Shown here: positions 60,586 to 64,000 of the stretch, piece after piece
Layout of the letters: the number at the start of each line of letters is the position of its first letter
Position numbering within the stretch: the stretch's first letter is position 1
Source: Bacteroidota bacterium
GTDB lineage: Bacteria; Bacteroidota; Bacteroidia; Chitinophagales; BACL12
NCBI GenBank assembly: GCA_016706865.1
Contig: JADJIS010000003.1
Location: forward strand, 186,001-250,000
Length of the DNA: 64,000 nucleotides
Direction of reading: 5' to 3'
Translations under genes and position numbers: made by a program
Notes under the pieces: model-generated
Told to the model about the DNA's origin: nothing
Database searches by the model: none
Seen by the model: only the letters and a program-made list of their open reading frames with translations

Positions 60586-62040
60586 TCACCTCCTCCAATT
60601 CCCGGTCAACTTTTCTGCCAACCCCTGCATATCTTCCAATTTTTTGCGCATCCATAAAATATCAACAACGGGTTTTGTTGTATTAAATTCATCGATGATA
60701 TCCTTTAAATTATTTTTAGGATTTAATTTCCACTTATACAATTTGGCGGAGAGTTTGATCATATTATTATAACCTGATTTTTGATAACCAGGTATAAGAT
60801 TATTTCGTTTTATATAAATTTTAAATGCTTCGATGAGTGAAAAAAGTGCATCCGTTTCTTCTAATTCAAAATAGGTTTTAAGTAAAAGGGATTTGGAGTC
60901 GAGGTGATAATAAAAATCGGTGAATTCGACAGAACGAAGCAATGTTAACACTTCATCATAATTTTTTTGGAAGAAGTGATAATAGGCCATATTAAAAGTA
61001 AATGAATTTTGGCGAATTGCAGGATCCAGGTGTTCGTTGTATTTAATGATAAAATGTTTTACCCATTCAAATTCATTGATACGTAGTCCCAGATACACGA
61101 TATTTTTATAATCGAATTGCGACAAATAATTTTCTTTAAATATGATCCTGTCCTTTAACATCACCTTATACAGGTCGAAAAGCTCCCGTATATATTCAAT
61201 ATCACCGTGATTGATCTTTCTGATGCAATAATTTTTGGCGTATACGTACATCTCAAAGATCTCCTCTTTTGAAAATAAAAGATGATGTTCTTTCAACAGA
61301 TCCAAAAGATTAATATAATGTATTTTATTTTCAGGTTCTGTAAGTGTTAATATGATATTGTAATAGATTTTTGCAGACGGAACATAATCAAGGGGATTGT
61401 GCCTGATATGATTCATGATCTCATCATACAAGAATAATTTATAATTTATTGCTACTACATTTTTATTATTAATTATCTCTGCAGAATATCGCATTTTATT
61501 CAGGATATAATATTTATCCAGATTGTCAACCACCTGTTGCAAATTTGTTTCATGCAAATGTTCGCGTCGGTCTGACATGAAGCGATATTTATCCTCCTCA
61601 ATTAAATATTCGTAAAATGCATGACTCACATCTCTGCGAGGTTGTTCCTTTAATGTTTTTTCTGCAAGTTTTAATGTATTTAAAAATGCCTTATCAAGTC
61701 GGCGAAGGCGATAGGTATATAATAAGAGATGATACTTAAAGATCTGTTCTTCAGAAATTGCTTTATAACAAAGGTATTCTTCCAGATGTTTTGTAAGATC
61801 TGTCATCAGATACCGAAGCTTCTGTTCGTCAAACACCTCATCCTTAAAAATCAGTTTATAAAGTAAACTTCTTTCCAGATTTGGGTGTTCATATAATGGG
61901 TGCCAAGCCTTGATCGTATCAAAAGCCTGAATTATGGTTTGGTTTTTGTTAAAAAAGGGTGAACGGAGGTAATCGTCGAAAAGTCGAACTTCCTGACCGG
62001 TAAATGTTCTTAAAATGACTATTGCCTTGTTTTGAAACAT
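60586..62040 (-). CDS. Alpha-helical repeat protein, unknown function
   Basis: This 484-residue protein has no signal peptide and is almost entirely helical, with TPR-like periodicity in the last third (FFQKNYDEVLTLLRSVEF, LLLKTYFELEETDALFSLIEAF). It is rich in Tyr, Phe, Leu and Lys. It starts MFQNKAIVILRTFTGQEVRLFDDYLRSPFFNKN, which I associate with a conserved hypothetical family of this phylum but cannot name. It may be a cytoplasmic scaffold. It is transcribed alone toward a repeat-rich spacer. Confidence 0.75.
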   Translation of the reverse strand: MFQNKAIVILRTFTGQEVRLFDDYLRSPFFNKNQTIIQAFDTIKAWHPLYEHPNLERSLLYKLIFKDEVFDEQKLRYLMTDLTKHLEEYLCYKAISEEQIFKYHLLLYTYRLRRLDKAFLNTLKLAEKTLKEQPRRDVSHAFYEYLIEEDKYRFMSDRREHLHETNLQQVVDNLDKYYILNKMRYSAEIINNKNVVAINYKLFLYDEIMNHIRHNPLDYVPSAKIYYNIILTLTEPENKIHYINLLDLLKEHHLLFSKEEIFEMYVYAKNYCIRKINHGDIEYIRELFDLYKVMLKDRIIFKENYLSQFDYKNIVYLGLRINEFEWVKHFIIKYNEHLDPAIRQNSFTFNMAYYHFFQKNYDEVLTLLRSVEFTDFYYHLDSKSLLLKTYFELEETDALFSLIEAFKIYIKRNNLIPGYQKSGYNNMIKLSAKLYKWKLNPKNNLKDIIDEFNTTKPVVDILWMRKKLEDMQGLAEKLTGNWRR

Positions 62041-62310
62041 AAATAAATTCGGCTAAATTTAACAAAGGATTCGAAGTTCACAGCGGATCAACAGTTTTTT
62101 TAACCGATAGAAACCATGGGAGAGTGGGCATTTTAATTATTAAAGTATTGATTATCAGTTAGTTATATATTATAAAAAGAGTTAAAATTTTATTTTTATT
62201 CCGATAAATTAGTATATTTGTCTTTAATAAGTGCTAATACAGCCTCTAATTTTAGAACAAAATCAGAAATAAAGCGTATACCTTTTTCAAGTTGACCAAA
62301 ATTTATTGCT
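62041..62310. other. Intergenic region between divergent genes
   Basis: The region is AT-rich and holds the TATATTTG element at 62213 and no gene. The minus-strand open frame 62196-62591 is a shadow of the T9SS gene. Confidence 0.6.
62213..62220 (+). promoter_or_regulatory. -7 element upstream of the small T9SS cargo gene
   Basis: TATATTTG is a full TAnnTTTG match 90 nt before the ATG at 62311. If used, the transcript has an unusually long leader compared with the 0-31 nt typical here. Confidence 0.45.
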
Positions 62311-62814
62311 ATGAAGAAACTTATATTGTCCACCATGTTACTCGCATTATCAGCAGTAATATTTGCACAAAGCGCAAGAATCAGATCAGAGGACTCTAAC
62401 GTTCCTGAGATCGACAACCTGAGTGGTTTAAAACCTGACGGTGAAGACATGGAATCTGAGTATGTAGTAAGTGGATTATCCGATAATTCAGCGCAAAATG
62501 GTTCAACGGACATTGGTAACGAAGAAAATCCTATTAAATCAACAGGTAAAGGTGAGATAGCTGCAGAAGCTATAAGAACTATCAGTACCACCGAGGTTTA
62601 TCCAAATCCTGCCACTGATTTCATCACTATAAGTACAGAAATTGAAACAGGAACCATACGAATTCTTAATCTATTAGGTCAGGAAATGTCAAATTATCCT
62701 GTTTCCGGTAAAACAACTTCTCTTAATATAAGTGAACTGAAAGAGGGAATTTACTTCATCAGTGTTGAATCCGGCACAGAGAAAATAGTTAAAAAAATAA
62801 AGGTATTATATTAA
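62311..62814 (+). CDS. Small secreted protein with T9SS type A sorting domain
   Basis: This 167-residue protein has a signal peptide (MKKLILSTMLLALSAVIFAQ), a low-complexity acidic/serine-rich middle (about 21-90) and a type IX sorting domain. The sorting domain reads VYPNPATDFITIS, IRILNLLGQEMSNYPV, LKEGIYFISVESGTEKIVKKIKVL. There is no recognisable passenger domain, so it may be a surface-exposed tag or a matrix component. A terminator follows at 62839. Confidence 0.87.
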   Translation: MKKLILSTMLLALSAVIFAQSARIRSEDSNVPEIDNLSGLKPDGEDMESEYVVSGLSDNSAQNGSTDIGNEENPIKSTGKGEIAAEAIRTISTTEVYPNPATDFITISTEIETGTIRILNLLGQEMSNYPVSGKTTSLNISELKEGIYFISVESGTEKIVKKIKVLY

Positions 62815-62838
62815 TTTTTAGGGGTTAAATCAAGCAAA

Positions 62839-62868
62839 AACCTCTCCTTTGAACAGGAGGGGTTTTTT
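62839..62868 (+). terminator. Intrinsic terminator of the small T9SS gene
   Basis: AACCTCTCCT pairs with AGGAGGGGTT with one wobble around TTGAAC, followed by six T residues. Confidence 0.82.
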
Positions 62869-63073
62869 GTTGCTCCCAATTGAACAGTTACCGATAAAGG
62901 GACATTTTTGTCATGGATTATTCATTTAACATATCTTAAATATGAGCAATATCAGCACTTTTGGTTAAAAAAACGATTATTAACTTAAGAAATGTGATTG
63001 ATAACCCTATTGATTTTGTACTTGGCAACGGTTTTTAAGGGCTGTAATTTGGCACTATAAAACCAGAAAGTCT

Positions 63074-63307
63074 ATGAAAAAGTTAACCGGAACCATTCTA
63101 CTCGCACTCGTTTTGTTGGTGCATGTAGGCATTACAGTAGCCACGGAAGAATCTTATACTTTTTCTTCTTCCGATTACGACAATGCGGCTGCTTTAAGAA
63201 TGATCGATAATTCTGCTTCACCCTCAGCTGCCGTTTTTACAAGCACAAGTTCAACGCAAGGAGCATCATCCATGACTCAATTTGGATTGTTCTCTATAGA
63301 AGAATAA
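63074..63307 (+). CDS. Small exported peptide, unknown function
   Basis: This 77-residue product has a signal peptide (MKKLTGTILLALVLLVHVGITVA) and a Ser/Thr/Ala-rich mature part of about 53 residues with many acidic and aromatic residues near its start (EESYTFSSSDYDNAA). I do not recognise the family. The signal peptide and isolated position support a real gene. TAATTTGG at about 63046 is a near-match to the promoter motif. Confidence 0.6.
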   Translation: MKKLTGTILLALVLLVHVGITVATEESYTFSSSDYDNAAALRMIDNSASPSAAVFTSTSSTQGASSMTQFGLFSIEE

Positions 63308-63369
63308 TAATTCTATAACTTTCGTTATCACTAATTCTTCTAAAAAATTATTCCTATTCACAATAAACG

Positions 63370-63377
63370 TATCTTTG
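63370..63377 (+). promoter_or_regulatory. -7 element of the terminal exported-protein gene
   Basis: TATCTTTG matches TAnnTTTG and lies 19 nt before the ATG at 63397, a spacing seen for other genes here. Confidence 0.55.
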
Positions 63378-63396
63378 GATTGCCTCAAATTTAACG

Positions 63397-64000
63397 ATGC
63401 GTATATTATTTCTTTTACCAATCTTCTTAATTGCAATCAATTTGCAGTCGCAAACTGTAGATAGTGTTATACAATTTTCCGGTATAACAATGTCTAGCGA
63501 TAGTTTGATGGCTATTCCATATACCAATATCGTTTCTTTAACAAGCGGGAACGGAACTACCTGTAATTACAATGGTTTCTTTTCGTTTGTTGCAGAAAAG
63601 GGCGACAGTGTTAAGTTTACTGCCGTGGGTTATAAAGATGAAATTTTTGTTATTCCTCAAAATTTGTCGGATAACAAATATTCTGTTATTCAATTGATGA
63701 CCAAGGATACCATATTTTTAGCCGAAACAATTATTTATCCCTGGCCTTCCAAGGAAGATTTTAAAAGTGCATTTTTATCCTATAATATACCCGACGACTA
63801 TTACGAGACCGCGCGAAAAAACCTGGAACGCGAACAATTAAAAGAACTCGGTGAAGCAATGGCCATGGATGCCGATATGAATGCCGATTACCAAACAAAA
63901 CAACTCGCCCAAAAAATATATTACGCAGGCCAATACCCTCCAATGCGCATCTTCGATGTATTCGCCTGGAAAGAATTTATTGAAGCATGGAAGAGAGGTG
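63397..64000 (+). CDS. Exported protein with carboxypeptidase-like regulatory domain, 3' end outside the window
   Basis: The frame from ATG 63397 is open to the window edge (201 complete codons). It begins with a signal peptide (MRILFLLPIFLIAINLQSQ), then a carboxypeptidase-regulatory-like segment (about 25-110; PYTNIVSLTSGNGTTCNYNGFFSFVAEKGDSVKFTAVGYKDE). A segment IYPWPSKEDFKSAFLSY typical of Bacteroidota exported proteins of this type follows, then a helical region rich in acidic residues and methionine (about 140-175). The function is unknown. A promoter element lies just upstream. Confidence 0.8.
   Translation, partial: MRILFLLPIFLIAINLQSQTVDSVIQFSGITMSSDSLMAIPYTNIVSLTSGNGTTCNYNGFFSFVAEKGDSVKFTAVGYKDEIFVIPQNLSDNKYSVIQLMTKDTIFLAETIIYPWPSKEDFKSAFLSYNIPDDYYETARKNLEREQLKELGEAMAMDADMNADYQTKQLAQKIYYAGQYPPMRIFDVFAWKEFIEAWKRG

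Noticed and set aside
1..64000. tRNA, rRNA, insertion sequence or prophage
   Set aside because: No cloverleaf, rRNA segment, transposase, integrase or phage gene could be recognised on either strand.

Overview
This 64 kb window is chromosomal DNA from a member of the Bacteroidota, probably an uncultured or little-studied lineage near Chitinophagales, Saprospirales or Sphingobacteriales. The evidence is type IX secretion (T9SS) sorting domains at protein C-termini, a PorP/SprF protein beside a CHU_C (type B) sorting domain, a TonB-dependent receptor with a carboxypeptidase-like N-terminal domain, DUF3078, DUF4159 and delta-60 repeat proteins. About ten copies of the Bacteroidota promoter element TAnnTTTG stand at sensible distances before genes, and the DNA is AT-rich. 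No tRNA, rRNA, transposase, integrase or CRISPR array was seen.

Layout. 0.4-1.1 kb: rplU-rpmA with promoter and terminator. 1.4-8.1 kb: a leftward drug/metabolite efflux operon of TetR regulator, TolC-like protein, HlyD-like adaptor, two ATPases and two ABC-2 permeases, with a perfect palindromic operator. 8.2-11.8 kb: PolX-like protein, UbiA-type prenyltransferase, RuvX and peptide deformylase. 11.8-13.0 kb: a repeat zone with hexamers, a 230-bp tandem array and heptamers. 13.1-16.1 kb: two LytS-type kinases and a LytTR regulator. 16.3-24.4 kb: a T9SS delta-60 protein, a lipoprotein, a frameshifted DUF4062-STAND ATPase, a papain-like protease and rsmG. 24.5-32.9 kb: M1 peptidase, dprA and a 1265-residue FG-GAP/Calx-beta-like surface protein. 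33.3-38.5 kb: pckA, then a run of FGE-like protein, minimal type B cargo, PorP/SprF, rsmE and DUF4159. 38.6-43.9 kb: two response regulators, a cupin, a TonB receptor and rpe. 44.1-51.1 kb: S9 peptidase, TraB/GumN protein, a NatAB-like exporter, a GNAT enzyme, mscL and DUF3078. 51.2-62.0 kb (leftward): hemerythrin-like protein, CoA-transferase, ChaN-like protein, an outer-membrane protein, a deoxyhypusine synthase-like enzyme, a second barrel protein, gcvP and an alpha-helical hypothetical. 62.3 kb to the end (rightward): a small T9SS cargo, a small exported peptide and the 5' part of an exported protein.

Most coding content is ordinary housekeeping and envelope biology. The unusual content lies between genes. 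At least ten intergenic arrays of unrelated sequence share a 7-nt register (for example GAACTCA, GGACACG, CCTTTCT, TACTCAY). Two 8-nt GGARTGAA arrays start inside the stop codon of the adjacent gene. A 36-nt hairpin occurs four times inside or beside the GAACTCA repeats, and one copy carries a compensatory base-pair change. A 230-bp unit is tandemly repeated and has a diverged relative 12 kb away. These repeats are the best candidate here for something undescribed.

Several protein observations are also notable. The efflux ATPase pair has one consensus and one degenerate ATP site. The PolX-like protein has lost its polymerase aspartates but kept the PHP nuclease motifs. One of the two tandem LytS-type kinases looks ATPase-deficient. 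A 117-residue protein consists of little more than a signal peptide and a T9SS type B sorting domain and is translationally coupled to a PorP/SprF protein.
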